DNA of 64,000 nucleotides, from the NCBI RefSeq assembly GCF_015040615.1, contig NZ_CP060402.1, positions 2,914,001 to 2,978,000 on the forward strand, given 5' to 3'. The position numbers and the translations under genes are program-made. Every line of letters begins with the position of its first letter. Position 1 is the first letter of the stretch. The DNA is from Microbacterium sp. YJN-G. Lineage in GTDB: Bacteria; Actinomycetota; Actinomycetes; Actinomycetales; Microbacteriaceae. The notes below the pieces were generated by a model that saw only the letters and a list, made by a program, of their open reading frames with translations, had not been told where the DNA came from and searched no databases. Below are positions 28,802-37,907 of this stretch, one piece after another.

Positions 28802-28838
28802 CGATAACGTTTTCGTGCTCAACCGGATAACGATATCG
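28802..28838. promoter_or_regulatory. Pair of LacI-family operators between the ABC operon and its regulator
   Basis: CGATAACGTTTTCG (28802-28815) is a 14-bp inverted repeat with 6 of 7 positions matching and a central CG, the usual LacI form. GGATAACGATATCG (28825-28838) is a second, weaker copy 23 bp away. Both lie 19-55 bp before the regulator start, so autoregulation plus control of the divergent transporter genes is likely. Confidence 0.65.
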
Positions 28839-28856
28839 CTTGCTAGGTTGTGATCC

Positions 28857-29876
28857 ATGAACCGTCGCATCACGATCCACGACGTCGCCGAGACCGCCGG
28901 CGTCTCGGTGGCGACCGTGTCGAAGGCGATCAACGGCCGCGACGGGGTCTCCCCCGCGACACTGGCCCACGTGCTGGGGGTCGTCGAGCAGCTGGGCTAC
29001 GCCAGTTCACTCGTGGCCACCTCGATGCGCCGGCAGCGCACCAACGTGATCGGCGTGCTCGTGGCCGAGTTCGAGCCGTTCGCCCTCGAACTGCTGGGCG
29101 GCGTCTCAGCCGAGCTGCAGGGCACGCAGTACGACGTGCTCGCCTATGCCGGAACCGTGTCGGCCGGCGAGCACCACGGCTGGGAGCGGCGGTCGCTGTC
29201 CCGGCTGGGCGGCACGCTCATCGACGGCGCCATCCTCGTCACCCCGACGACGGCCCCGGCCGAGGCATCCGTCCCGATGGTCGCGATCGACCCGCACGCG
29301 AGCCCCGCCGGGGATGCGGATGCCGGTGGCCCTGCCACCGTCAGCGTGCTCAACGCCGACGGCGCCCACGCCGCCACCGCGCATCTGATCTCCCTCGGCC
29401 ACCGCCGTATCGCGCATCTGCGGGGCCGCACCGATCTGGAATCCGCGCAGCAGCGCGAGGAGGGCTATCGCCGCGCGCTCGCGGAGGCGGGCATCCCGCA
29501 GGACCAGGCGCTGATCGCCGAGGGCGGCTATCGCGCCGCCGATTCCACAGCCGGCGCGCACGCGCTGCTACACCTGGCCGATCGGCCGACGGCCGTGTTC
29601 GCGGCCAACGACCTCTCCGCGATCGAGATGATCCGCGTCGCCGCCGAGCGCGGGCTGCGCGTGCCGCAGGATCTGTCGGTTATCGGATTCGACGACATCC
29701 CGCAGGCCGCGATGCACACCCCGCAGCTCACGACCGTGCGCCAGCCGCTGGCCGAGATGGGCGCCACGGCGGTGCGGATGCTGCTCGGCATGATGCACGA
29801 CGGCGCCGGGCGTGAGCAGGTGCGGATGCCCACCCGGCTGGTGGTGCGCGACTCCACCGCCGCTCCCCCGCGCTGA
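28857..29876 (+). CDS. bxlR: LacI-family regulator of the xylo-oligosaccharide operon (BxlR-like)
   Basis: 339 residues. The helix-turn-helix ITIHDVAETAGVSVATVSKA is at the very N-terminus, followed by the hinge and a periplasmic-binding-like effector domain (VFAANDLSAIEMIRVAAERG; SVIGFDDIPQAAMHTPQLTT). It is divergent from the binding protein-permease-permease-GH3 operon, exactly as BxlR in Streptomyces. The inducer would be xylobiose or xylose by that analogy. The symbol is by synteny, not proof. Confidence 0.88.
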   Translation: MNRRITIHDVAETAGVSVATVSKAINGRDGVSPATLAHVLGVVEQLGYASSLVATSMRRQRTNVIGVLVAEFEPFALELLGGVSAELQGTQYDVLAYAGTVSAGEHHGWERRSLSRLGGTLIDGAILVTPTTAPAEASVPMVAIDPHASPAGDADAGGPATVSVLNADGAHAATAHLISLGHRRIAHLRGRTDLESAQQREEGYRRALAEAGIPQDQALIAEGGYRAADSTAGAHALLHLADRPTAVFAANDLSAIEMIRVAAERGLRVPQDLSVIGFDDIPQAAMHTPQLTTVRQPLAEMGATAVRMLLGMMHDGAGREQVRMPTRLVVRDSTAAPPR

Positions 29877-29903
29877 CCGCTTGCCATCGCGCCCGATCGT
29901 GAT

Positions 29904-29922
29904 ATGTTGTGCAGTACAACAT
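29904..29922. promoter_or_regulatory. Candidate operator upstream of xylA
   Basis: ATGTTGT and ACAACAT form a perfect 7-bp inverted repeat around GCAGT, 30 bp before the xylA start. A repressor here would block xylA transcription. The spacing (5-nt centre) differs from the LacI sites in the window, so the ROK repressor at 21735-22895 is the best candidate. Confidence 0.6.
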
Positions 29923-29951
29923 TTCATCGACGTCGCTGAAGGCGGATCATC

Positions 29952-31142
29952 ATGGCACTCACCCCCACCAAGGCCGACCGGTTCTCGTTCGGCCTCTGGA
30001 CCATCGGCTACAACGGCACCGACCCGTTCGGCGGCCCGACCCGGCCGGCGCTCGACGTCGTGCACGCCGTCGAGAAGCTCAGCGAGCTCGGCGCGTACGG
30101 CCTCACCTTCCACGACGACGACCTGTTCGCGTTCGGGTCGACGGATGCCGAGCGGCAGACGCAGATCGACCGGCTGAAGCAGGCGCTCGCCGACACCGGC
30201 CTGATCGTGCCGATGGTCACCACCAACCTGTTCAGCGCCCCCGTGTTCAAGGACGGCGGCTTCACCTCGAACGACCGGCAGGTGCGCCGCTTCGCGCTGC
30301 GCAAGGTGCTGCGCAACATCGACCTGGCCGCCGAGCTGGGTGCGAAGACCTTCGTCATGTGGGGCGGCCGCGAGGGCGCCGAGTACGACTCGGCCAAGGA
30401 CGTGCGCGCGGCTCTCGAGCGCTACCGCGAGGCCGTGAACCTGCTCGGCGACTACGTCACCGACAAGGGCTACGACATCCGCTTCGCCATCGAGCCCAAG
30501 CCGAACGAGCCCCGCGGTGACATCCTGCTTCCGACGCTCGGTCACGCGCTGGCCTTCATCGAGTCGCTCGAGCGCCCCGAGCTCGTCGGCCTGAACCCCG
30601 AGGTCGGGCACGAGCAGATGGCGGGCCTGAACTTCACCGCCGGCATCGCGCAGGCGCTGTACCACGGCAAGCTGTACCACATCGATCTCAACGGGCAGCG
30701 CGGCATCAAGTACGACCAGGACCTGGTGTTCGGTCACGGCGACCTGCACAACGCGTTCTCGCTGGTCGACCTGCTCGAGAACGGCGGACCCGACGGCACG
30801 CCGGCCTACGACGGCCCGCGTCACTTCGACTACAAGCCCAGCCGCACCGAGGACGAGACCGGCGTGTGGACGTCGGCGGCCGCCAACATGCGGATGTACC
30901 TGCTGCTCAAGGAGCGCGCCAAGGCGTTCCGCGCCGACCCCGAGGTGCAGGAGGCGCTGGCCGTCGCGAAGGTCGCCGAGCTGGCTCAGCCGACCCTCAA
31001 TGATGGCGAGAGCTACGACGACCTGCTGTCCGACCGCAGCGCCTACGAGGACTTCGACGCCTCGGCGTACCTCGGTGGCAAGGGCTTCGGCTTCGTGCGC
31101 CTGCAGCAGCTGGCCACCGAGCACCTGATGGGCGCCCGCTGA
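29952..31142 (+). CDS. xylA: Xylose isomerase
   Basis: Converts D-xylose to D-xylulose (also glucose to fructose) using two divalent metals in the cytosol. 396 residues of the shorter actinobacterial class: [19 protein letters not shown], catalytic His54 in LTFHDDD, the metal-site segments [29 protein letters not shown] and [26 protein letters not shown] precedes the ATG. xylB lies 112 bp downstream on the same strand, separated by a large palindrome. Confidence 0.97.
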   Translation: MALTPTKADRFSFGLWTIGYNGTDPFGGPTRPALDVVHAVEKLSELGAYGLTFHDDDLFAFGSTDAERQTQIDRLKQALADTGLIVPMVTTNLFSAPVFKDGGFTSNDRQVRRFALRKVLRNIDLAAELGAKTFVMWGGREGAEYDSAKDVRAALERYREAVNLLGDYVTDKGYDIRFAIEPKPNEPRGDILLPTLGHALAFIESLERPELVGLNPEVGHEQMAGLNFTAGIAQALYHGKLYHIDLNGQRGIKYDQDLVFGHGDLHNAFSLVDLLENGGPDGTPAYDGPRHFDYKPSRTEDETGVWTSAAANMRMYLLLKERAKAFRADPEVQEALAVAKVAELAQPTLNDGESYDDLLSDRSAYEDFDASAYLGGKGFGFVRLQQLATEHLMGAR

Positions 31143-31158
31143 CCCGCACGCCCCCTCC

Positions 31159-31240
31159 GCCGAAACCCCTCCTGGTCGTCGAGACCCCTCAGCAGCAACG
31201 CGATTGCGGAGGGGTCTCGGCGAGGGTGAGGGGTTTCGGC
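31159..31240. repeat. Extragenic palindrome (element 3) between xylA and xylB
   Basis: The outer stem GCCGAAACCCCTC (31159-31171) pairs with GAGGGGTTTCGGC (31228-31240). The inner stem CGAGACCCCTC (31180-31190) pairs with GAGGGGTCTCG (31209-31219). The inner word is a near copy of the outer one in the same direction. It starts 17 bp after the xylA stop and ends 14 bp before xylB, so it could stop or thin transcription between the two genes. Confidence 0.8.
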
Positions 31241-31254
31241 GACAGAGGAGAGAC

Positions 31255-32655
31255 ATGAGAGAGGATGACGCGATGGCACTCGTGATGGGGGTCGACAGCT
31301 CAACCCAGTCGTGCAAGGTCGTCGTGCGGGATGCCGCGACCGGCGCGGTCGTGCGCACCGGCCGGTCATCGCACCCGGACGGCACCGAGGTGGACCCCGC
31401 CGCCTGGTGGGATGCCCTGCAGCAGGCGATCGCCCAGGCCGGTGGCCTCGACGGCATCGACGCGGTCGCCATCGCCGGGCAGCAGCACGGCATGGTCGTG
31501 CTCGACGCGGAGGGGAACGTCATCCGCCCCGCGCTGCTGTGGAACGACACACGGTCCGCGGATGCCGCATCCGACCTGGTCTCAGAGCTCGGCGCCGGGG
31601 CGTTCAGCATCCGCACGGGCGTCGTGCCGGTGGCATCGTTCACCGCCACGAAGCTGCGCTGGCTCGCCGACCACGAACCGGATGCCGCGGCGCGGATCGC
31701 CGCCGTCGCGCTGCCGCACGACTGGCTGACCTGGCGCCTGCGCGGATTCGGCCCCGAGAACCCGCGGCTCGACGAGCTGGTCACCGACCGGTCGGATGCC
31801 AGCGGCACCGCGTACTGGGGAGCCGACGGCTACGACCGCGAGATCCTCTCGCTGGCGCTGCGCCGCGACGCGGCGGACATCGTGCTGCCGCGTGTGCTGG
31901 GTCCGTCGGAGCATGTCGCAGGCCCCGGGGGGATGCTCGTCGGCGCCGGTGCGGGCGACAACGCCGGTGCCGCACTGGGACTGGGTGCCCGCAGCGGTGA
32001 CGCGGTCGTCTCGATCGGCACCTCGGGCACGGTCTTCGCCGTGACCGACTCGCCGGTGCGCGATGCGTCGGGCACGGTGGCCGGATTCGCGGATGCCGCG
32101 GGCGGTTGGCTGCCGCTGATCGCGACGCTCAACGCCGCCAGGGTGATGGATGCCACCGCGGCGCTGCTGGGCGTCGGCCACGACGAGCTGGGCGAGCTGG
32201 CTCTCGCGTCGTCGGCCGGGGCGGGCGGGCTCGTGCTGCAGCCGTGGTTCGAGGGCGAGCGCACCCCCAACCACCCCGACGCGACCGCGACCCTGTTCGG
32301 CATGACGCTGGCGAGCACCACCCGCGAGAACCTCGCGCGCGCCGCCATCGAGGGTGTGCTGTGCGGGCTGGCCGAGGGGCTGGATGCGATCCGCGCCCAC
32401 GGTGTGACCCCGCAGCGCATCCTGCTCATCGGCGGTGCCGCGCAGAACCCGGCCGTGCGCGGGATCGCCGCCGAGGTCTTCGACCTGCCGGTGTTCGTTC
32501 CCGAGCCGCAGGAGTACGTGGCACTCGGCGCGGCCGCGCAGGCCGCCTGGGCGCTGACCGGCTCGCGTCCAGGGTGGGGTGCGGAGTCGGCGGATGCCGT
32601 GCCCGGCACCCCCGTCCCCGGCATCCGCGCGCAGTACTCCGCCCGCCTCCCCTGA
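31255..32655 (+). CDS. xylB: Xylulokinase
   Basis: Phosphorylates D-xylulose to xylulose 5-phosphate. 466 residues of the FGGY kinase fold: [20 protein letters not shown] near the start, [52 protein letters not shown], and the C-terminal [17 protein letters not shown]. The ATG at 31255 has AGAGGAG at good distance; ATG 31273 is an alternative. Downstream partner of xylA. Confidence 0.95.
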   Translation: MREDDAMALVMGVDSSTQSCKVVVRDAATGAVVRTGRSSHPDGTEVDPAAWWDALQQAIAQAGGLDGIDAVAIAGQQHGMVVLDAEGNVIRPALLWNDTRSADAASDLVSELGAGAFSIRTGVVPVASFTATKLRWLADHEPDAAARIAAVALPHDWLTWRLRGFGPENPRLDELVTDRSDASGTAYWGADGYDREILSLALRRDAADIVLPRVLGPSEHVAGPGGMLVGAGAGDNAGAALGLGARSGDAVVSIGTSGTVFAVTDSPVRDASGTVAGFADAAGGWLPLIATLNAARVMDATAALLGVGHDELGELALASSAGAGGLVLQPWFEGERTPNHPDATATLFGMTLASTTRENLARAAIEGVLCGLAEGLDAIRAHGVTPQRILLIGGAAQNPAVRGIAAEVFDLPVFVPEPQEYVALGAAAQAAWALTGSRPGWGAESADAVPGTPVPGIRAQYSARLP

Positions 32656-32690
32656 CCCGCCCGCCCCCGCCCCGCGTCTCCATCCCCGCT

Positions 32691-32755
32691 GAGAAACCAC
32701 TTTTCGCGTGAGAAACGCGCGCACGCGTGATTTCCGATGCGCAAAGTGGTTTCTC
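32691..32755. repeat. Extragenic palindrome (element 4) after xylB
   Basis: GAGAAACCACTTT (32691-32703) pairs with AAAGTGGTTTCTC (32743-32755). Between them a second GAGAAAC word and its degenerate inverse make a poorer inner hairpin with CGCG/CGCG at the centre. It starts 36 bp after the xylB stop, with a C-rich run before and a G-rich run after. Confidence 0.7.
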
Positions 32756-32810
32756 ACGGAGGAGGGTGGGGGGCACGCGTGGGGCGGCGCGCAGACCGAC
32801 CGAACACGAA

Positions 32811-32844
32811 GACGCCCGGCCCCGCGGATGCGGGGCCGGGCGTC
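32811..32844 (-). terminator. Intrinsic terminator after araDBA
   Basis: GACGCCCGGCCCCGC pairs perfectly with GCGGGGCCGGGCGTC around the loop GGAT, 12 bp past the araA stop; TTCGTGTTCG follows on the minus strand. A classical strong hairpin, different in form from the neighbouring extragenic palindrome. Confidence 0.8.
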
Positions 32845-32856
32845 TGGCGTTGAGGG

Positions 32857-34374
32857 CTAGAGGCCCTGAGCGAGGCGATGGTAGGCCTGGTTCCAGCGGA
32901 CCTGCTGCTGGAACTCCGGCAGCCGGGTCGACTCGTCGATCACGAGCAGTTCGATCTCAGCCATCTCGGCGAAGTCGCGGAACGCGTCGATGCCCACGGC
33001 CGTCGACATCACCGTGTGGTGCGCGGCACCGGCGGTCAGCCATGCGGCCGCGCTCGTGTTGAAGTCGGGCGCGGGCTTCCAGACCGCGCGTCCCACCGGC
33101 AGCTTGGGCAGCGCGGCGCGCGGCTCGACGTTCTCGACCACGTTCGCGGTGAGGCGGAAGCGGTCGCGCATGTCGCTGAGCGCGACGACGACGGCGGGGC
33201 CGGGGTCGGCGGTGAAGACCAGGCGCACCGGGTCGTCCTTGCCTCCGATGCCCAGCGGGTGGATCTCGAGGGTCGGCTTCGCGGTGGTCAGCGACGGCGA
33301 CACCTCGAGCATGTGCGCCCCGAGGATGAGCTCGTCGCCCGGGGTCATGTCGTAGGTGTAGTCCTCCATCAGGCTGGCCCCGCCGGGCAGGCCCGCGCCC
33401 ATGACGTTGGCGACGCGCACGAGGATCGCGGTCTTCCAGTCGCCCTCGGCGCCGAAGCCGTAGCCCTCGGCCATCAGGCGCTGCACGGCCAGACCAGGCA
33501 GCTGCTTGAGCGCGCCGAGATCCTCGAACGAGGTGGTGAAGGCGCCGAAGCCGCCCTCCTCGAGGAACGACCGCAGCCCCAGCTCGATCGCCGCGCCGTC
33601 GCGCAGCGACCCGTGCCGGTCGCCTCCGCGGCGCAGCTCGGGGGCGACGTCGTACAGCTCCTCGTACTCGGCGACGAGCGCGTCGACGTCGGCGCTGGAT
33701 GCCGCGGCCACGGCATCCGCCAGTTCGTTCACGCCCCAGGTGTTCACCTGCACGCCCAGCCGCAGCTCGGCCTCGGTCTTGTCACCCTCGGTGACCGCGA
33801 CGTAGCGCATGTTGTCGCCGAAGCGCGCGAGCTTGAGCGAGCGGGATGCCGCCAGTCCCGCGGCGGCACGCTGCCAGGTGCCCAGCTCACGCTGGACGCG
33901 CGGGTCGCCGGCGTGCCCGACGATCGTCTTGCGCGGCACGCCGAGGCGGGTCTGGATGTACCCGAACTCGCGGTCGCCGTGGGCGGCCTGGTTGAGGTTC
34001 ATGAAGTCGAAGTCGATGTCGGCCCACGGCAGCTCGACGTTGGCCTGGGTGTGCAGGTGCGCGAGCGGCTTGCGCAGCGCGTCGAGGCCGGCGATCCACA
34101 TCTTCGCGGGGCTGAAGGTGTGCATCCAGGCGATGACGCCGATGACGCGGTCGTCGGCGCTGGCCTCGAGGGCCGTGCGCTTGATCGCGGCGGAGTCGGT
34201 CAGCACGGGCTTCCAGACGATGCGCACCGGCACGTCTGCGGCCTCATCGAGCAGGCGCGCGATGTTCTGCGACTGCTCGGCGACCTGCGCGAGGGTCTCG
34301 GGGCCGTACAGGTGCTGGCTGCCGGTGAGGAACCAGACCTCGTAGGAGTCGAGGGAGGTGGTGAGTCGGGGCAT
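32857..34374 (-). CDS. araA: L-arabinose isomerase
   Basis: Converts L-arabinose to L-ribulose in the cytosol. 505 residues: [20 protein letters not shown] near the start, [15 protein letters not shown], and Mn ligands in [30 protein letters not shown] and AAHHTV. Last gene of araD-araB-araA, 8 bp after araB. Confidence 0.97.
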   Translation of the reverse strand: MPRLTTSLDSYEVWFLTGSQHLYGPETLAQVAEQSQNIARLLDEAADVPVRIVWKPVLTDSAAIKRTALEASADDRVIGVIAWMHTFSPAKMWIAGLDALRKPLAHLHTQANVELPWADIDFDFMNLNQAAHGDREFGYIQTRLGVPRKTIVGHAGDPRVQRELGTWQRAAAGLAASRSLKLARFGDNMRYVAVTEGDKTEAELRLGVQVNTWGVNELADAVAAASSADVDALVAEYEELYDVAPELRRGGDRHGSLRDGAAIELGLRSFLEEGGFGAFTTSFEDLGALKQLPGLAVQRLMAEGYGFGAEGDWKTAILVRVANVMGAGLPGGASLMEDYTYDMTPGDELILGAHMLEVSPSLTTAKPTLEIHPLGIGGKDDPVRLVFTADPGPAVVVALSDMRDRFRLTANVVENVEPRAALPKLPVGRAVWKPAPDFNTSAAAWLTAGAAHHTVMSTAVGIDAFRDFAEMAEIELLVIDESTRLPEFQQQVRWNQAYHRLAQGL

Positions 34375-34382
34375 GGGGATCC

Positions 34383-35966
34383 TTAGAGGGAGTCGACGGC
34401 GGCGGCCTCGATGGCCAGGCCCGCCCGGTAGCGGTCGAGGTAGGTGGCGAACCCGGCCACATCGGCCGGGTCGGGGTCGGTGACGGACAGGGATGCCGTG
34501 GCGAACACGCGCTGATCCAGGTAGTCGCCCAGGCTCAGCCGGTCGGCCTCGGCGAGGTAACCGGCGAGCACGGCGATGCCCCAGGCGCCGCCCTCGGAGG
34601 CGAGCTCGCCGACGGCGACCGGAGCCCCGAGCGCCCCGGCGAGGAAGCGCTGGGCGACACCGGCGGTGCGGAACATGCCGCCGTGCGCGAACATCCGGTC
34701 GAGGCCGACGCCCTCCTCGGCGAGCACGGTCATGCCCAGCGCGAGCGTGCCGAACACGCCGTACAGCTGCGCGCGCATGAGGTTCGCGAGCGTCAGCGCG
34801 CTGCCGGGGGTGCGCACGATGAGCGGGCGCCCCTCGGTGAGGCCGGCGATCGGCTCACCGGCCAGGTGGTTGTAGGCGATCAGGCCACCGGCATCCGCCT
34901 CGCCCTGCAGCGCCTCGAGGAACAGCGCCTCGAAGGCCGCGTCATCGCCGATCGGGTTGCCGGCCGCGGCGGCGAAGCGCGTGAACACACCCGCCCAGGC
35001 CGCCAGCTCACTGGCGCCATTGTTGCAGTGCACCATCGCGACGGCGTCGCCGGCGGGGGTGGTGACGAGGTCGAGTTCGTGGTGCACCTCGGTGAGGGGC
35101 CGCTCGAGCACGACCATGGCGAAGATGCTCGTGCCGGCCGAGACGTTGCCCGTACGCGGGGCGACGGAGTTCGTCGCGACCATGCCGGTGCCGGCATCGC
35201 CCTCGGGCGGGCACAGCGGGATGCCGGAGGACAGGGCGCCGCTGGGGTCGAGCAGCGCCGCTCCCTCGGCGGTGAGCTCACCGGCGGGCGCGCCGGCCGG
35301 CAGCACTGTGGGCAGCAGCTCGGCCAGGCCGGCGGGCAGGCGGTCGCCGGCGAGTGCGTCGTAGGCGCGCAGCATCCGCTCGTCGTAGTCGCAGGTCGCC
35401 GAGTCGATGGGGAACATGCCCGAGGCGTCGCCGACGCCGAGCACCCGCTGCCCGGTCAGCTTCCAGTGCACGTAGCCGGCGAGGGTGGTGACGAAGTCGA
35501 GCTGCGGCACGTGCGGCTCGGCGTCGACGACGGCCTGATGCACGTGCGCGACCGACCAGCGCAGCGGGATGTTGACCCCGAGCAGCTCGGTGAGCTCGGC
35601 GGCCGCGACGCCCGTGTTCGTGTTGCGCCAGGTGCGGAACGGCACGAGAAGCTCGCCGGATGCGTCGAAGGCGAGGTAGCCGTGCATCATGGCCGAGATG
35701 CCGATGGCGCCGAAGGACGCCGGTCGCACGCCGTAGCGGTCGTGCACGTCGGAGACGAGGTCGGCGAACGCGGCCTGCAGGCCCGCCCAGACCTCGTCGA
35801 GATCGTAGGTCCACAGGCCGTCCTGCAGGCGGTTCTCCCACGAGAACGAGCCGGTGGCGAGCACCTGGGTGGCGTCCGAGCCGATCAGGCAGGCCTTGAT
35901 GCGGGTGGAGCCGAGTTCGATGCCGAGGCTGGTACGGCCGTCGAGGATGTCCTGGCGTGCGCTCAT
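34383..35966 (-). CDS. araB: L-ribulokinase (FGGY family)
   Basis: Phosphorylates L-ribulose at position 5. 527 residues: [17 protein letters not shown] is the phosphate-binding start, [17 protein letters not shown] and [11 protein letters not shown] are family blocks, and [19 protein letters not shown] plus [20 protein letters not shown] complete the second domain. It is the alternative ribulokinase type with MMHGYLAFD rather than the E. coli AraB subtype. Start overlaps the araD stop by 4 bp. Confidence 0.93.
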   Translation of the reverse strand: MSARQDILDGRTSLGIELGSTRIKACLIGSDATQVLATGSFSWENRLQDGLWTYDLDEVWAGLQAAFADLVSDVHDRYGVRPASFGAIGISAMMHGYLAFDASGELLVPFRTWRNTNTGVAAAELTELLGVNIPLRWSVAHVHQAVVDAEPHVPQLDFVTTLAGYVHWKLTGQRVLGVGDASGMFPIDSATCDYDERMLRAYDALAGDRLPAGLAELLPTVLPAGAPAGELTAEGAALLDPSGALSSGIPLCPPEGDAGTGMVATNSVAPRTGNVSAGTSIFAMVVLERPLTEVHHELDLVTTPAGDAVAMVHCNNGASELAAWAGVFTRFAAAAGNPIGDDAAFEALFLEALQGEADAGGLIAYNHLAGEPIAGLTEGRPLIVRTPGSALTLANLMRAQLYGVFGTLALGMTVLAEEGVGLDRMFAHGGMFRTAGVAQRFLAGALGAPVAVGELASEGGAWGIAVLAGYLAEADRLSLGDYLDQRVFATASLSVTDPDPADVAGFATYLDRYRAGLAIEAAAVDSL

Positions 35967-36697
35967 CGGCGGGTGTCCGTGTTCTGTCCGTAGACGTTCT
36001 GGTAGCGGTCGTAGAGCCGGTCGATCGCATCCTGCGGGATCGGAATGAGCGGCCCCGCCTCGCGGGCGTGGTGCACGGTGCGGGCGACGTCCTCGACCAT
36101 GACCGCCGCCTTGACGGCATCCTTGGCGTCCTTGCCGATCGTGAACGGGCCGTGGTTCTGCATGAGCACCGCGCGCGAGCGGTGGCCGGTGAGGGTGTCG
36201 ACGATTCCGCGGCCGATCGAGTCGTCGCCGATGATCGCGAACGGCCCGATCGGGATCGGCCCGCCGAACTCGTCCGCCATGGCGGTGATCACGCAGGGGA
36301 TCTCCTCGCCGCGCGCGGCCCAGGCGACCGCATAGGTCGAGTGGGTGTGCACGACGCCGCCGACCTCGGGCATGTGCCGGTAGACGTAGGCGTGCGCGGC
36401 GGTGTCGCTGGAAGGCGAGCGGTCGCTGCCGGGGGTGCCGGGGATGACGTTGCCGTCGAGGTCGCAGAGGATCATGTTCTCGGGCGCCAGGTCGTCGTAC
36501 GAGACGCCCGAGGGCTTGATGACGAAGAGGTCGCCGCTCGGGTCGTCGCCGAGGCGGACGCGGCCGGACACGTTGCCGCCGGTCCAGACGACGAGGCCGT
36601 AGCGGACGAGTTCGCCGTGCAGGCGGGCGACGTCCTCGCGGACGGCCTGGATGACGGCCTCGACCTCGGGGGTGAAGGCGGGGACTTCGTTGCTCAC
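35963..36697 (-). CDS. araD: L-ribulose-5-phosphate 4-epimerase
   Basis: Makes D-xylulose 5-phosphate from L-ribulose 5-phosphate, joining the xylose route. 244 residues of the class II aldolase fold with GGNVSGR, KPSGVSYDDL, the zinc site VVHTHSTYAVAWAARG and MQNHGPFTIG. The GTG at 36697 is chosen: it has GAGGT 5-9 bp upstream and begins SNEVPAFTPE; the open frame further upstream reads through the operator. First gene of araDBA. Confidence 0.93.
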   Translation of the reverse strand: MSNEVPAFTPEVEAVIQAVREDVARLHGELVRYGLVVWTGGNVSGRVRLGDDPSGDLFVIKPSGVSYDDLAPENMILCDLDGNVIPGTPGSDRSPSSDTAAHAYVYRHMPEVGGVVHTHSTYAVAWAARGEEIPCVITAMADEFGGPIPIGPFAIIGDDSIGRGIVDTLTGHRSRAVLMQNHGPFTIGKDAKDAVKAAVMVEDVARTVHHAREAGPLIPIPQDAIDRLYDRYQNVYGQNTDTRR

Positions 36698-36732
36698 GGA
36701 TACCTCATCGTGGTCCGGCGGGTGTCGCCTGC

Positions 36733-36758
36733 GGTCACTGTGACCGGTCACAGTGACC
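36733..36758. promoter_or_regulatory. Double-palindrome AraR/LacI operator before araD
   Basis: Two 13-bp units, GGTCACTGTGACC and GGTCACAGTGACC, lie head to tail and together form one perfect 26-bp palindrome. Its centre TGTGACCGGTCACA fits the TGTGANCGNTCACA form of LacI-type arabinose regulators. It lies about 36 bp before the araD start. A weaker half-site AGTGTGACAC follows at 36769. Confidence 0.75.
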
Positions 36759-36846
36759 GGTGTCGTCCAGTGTGACACGGCCCGGCGCGAGCGTCAACAC
36801 AGGCCAGGCGCGGAGTCCGGCGCCGGCCCGCCCCGCCCGGCACGGG

Positions 36847-37857
36847 TCAGGCGGGCGGCGCGACCGACGCCCGCGGCACGAGCACCGGCGGCACCGGCTC
36901 GAGAGCGGATGCCGTGGCCCCGGCGTCGCCGATCACCAGACCCACCGCGCGGCGGGCGAGCTCGGCGAAGTCCTGCCGGATCGTGGTGAGCTGCGGCCAG
37001 TAGAACGCGGCATCCGGGATGTCGTCGAACCCGACGACGCTGACGTCCGCCGGCACGGCGAGCCCCGCCTCGTGCAGCCCGCCGAGCAGGCCGAGCGCCA
37101 TCTGGTCATTGGCGCAGAACACGGCGGTGATGCCGGAGGCGATCACGGCGCCGGTCGCCGCATACCCGGATGCCGCGGACCAGTCGCCCTCGATCACGGG
37201 CCCCGCCTGCAGGCCGCGATCGGCGAGCTCGGCGGCGAAGCCCTCGGCGCGGGACTCGGCCTCGAGCCAGTCGGCGGGCCCGGCCAGGTGCGCGATGCGG
37301 GTGTGCCCGGCGTCGGCGAGGGCGGCCACGGCGAGGCGGGCGCCGGCGGCCTGGTCGATCGACGGCCCGCGGGCGCCGTGACCGGAGGAGTGCAGGGTGA
37401 CGATCGGCACGTCGATGCGCAGGGCATCCAGCGCGTCGAGGGTGCGCGCGTGCGGGGCGACCACGACGATGCCCTCGACCCCCTGCGCGATGAGGTGATC
37501 GACCGCCGCGACCACGGCGTCGGCGTCGCCTGCCTCGGCGAAGGCGGCGCTCACCCAGTAGCCCGCCTCGCGGGCGCACGCCTCGATGGCGGCGATGCTG
37601 CGCGCGGGCCCCTGCTGCTCGGCGTTCGAGGCCAGCACCCCCAGCGTGCGTGAGCGGCGTGTGCCCAGGGCCCGGGCGGCGTTGTTCATGCGGTAGCCCA
37701 GCTCGGCCATGGCCGCCAGCACCCGCTCGCGGGTGCTCTCGGCGACCTCGGGGTGGTCGTTCAGCACCCGCGAGACCGTCTGCCGCGAGACGCCCGCGCG
37801 GGCGGCGACATCGCGCACACCCACGGTGCGGGTGCGTTCGGCCGGGGTTTCGCTCAT
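36847..37857 (-). CDS. LacI-family regulator upstream of araDBA (AraR-like)
   Basis: 336 residues with the HTH VGVRDVAARAGVSRQTVSRV and a sugar-binding domain (VFCANDQMALGLLGGLHEAG; SVVGFDDIPDAAFYWPQLTT). It is on the same strand as araDBA with the double operator between, so it likely represses the ara operon in the absence of L-arabinose. Its stop is 149 bp before araD. ATG 37857 gives a normal LacI N-terminus; the frame open upstream belongs to the antisense of the oxidase gene region. Confidence 0.9.
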   Translation of the reverse strand: MSETPAERTRTVGVRDVAARAGVSRQTVSRVLNDHPEVAESTRERVLAAMAELGYRMNNAARALGTRRSRTLGVLASNAEQQGPARSIAAIEACAREAGYWVSAAFAEAGDADAVVAAVDHLIAQGVEGIVVVAPHARTLDALDALRIDVPIVTLHSSGHGARGPSIDQAAGARLAVAALADAGHTRIAHLAGPADWLEAESRAEGFAAELADRGLQAGPVIEGDWSAASGYAATGAVIASGITAVFCANDQMALGLLGGLHEAGLAVPADVSVVGFDDIPDAAFYWPQLTTIRQDFAELARRAVGLVIGDAGATASALEPVPPVLVPRASVAPPA

Positions 37858-37907
37858 CGTCCCGAGTGTAGGGCGCGCGCGATCCGTGCTGCCGCGCGCG
37901 GCTCGCA

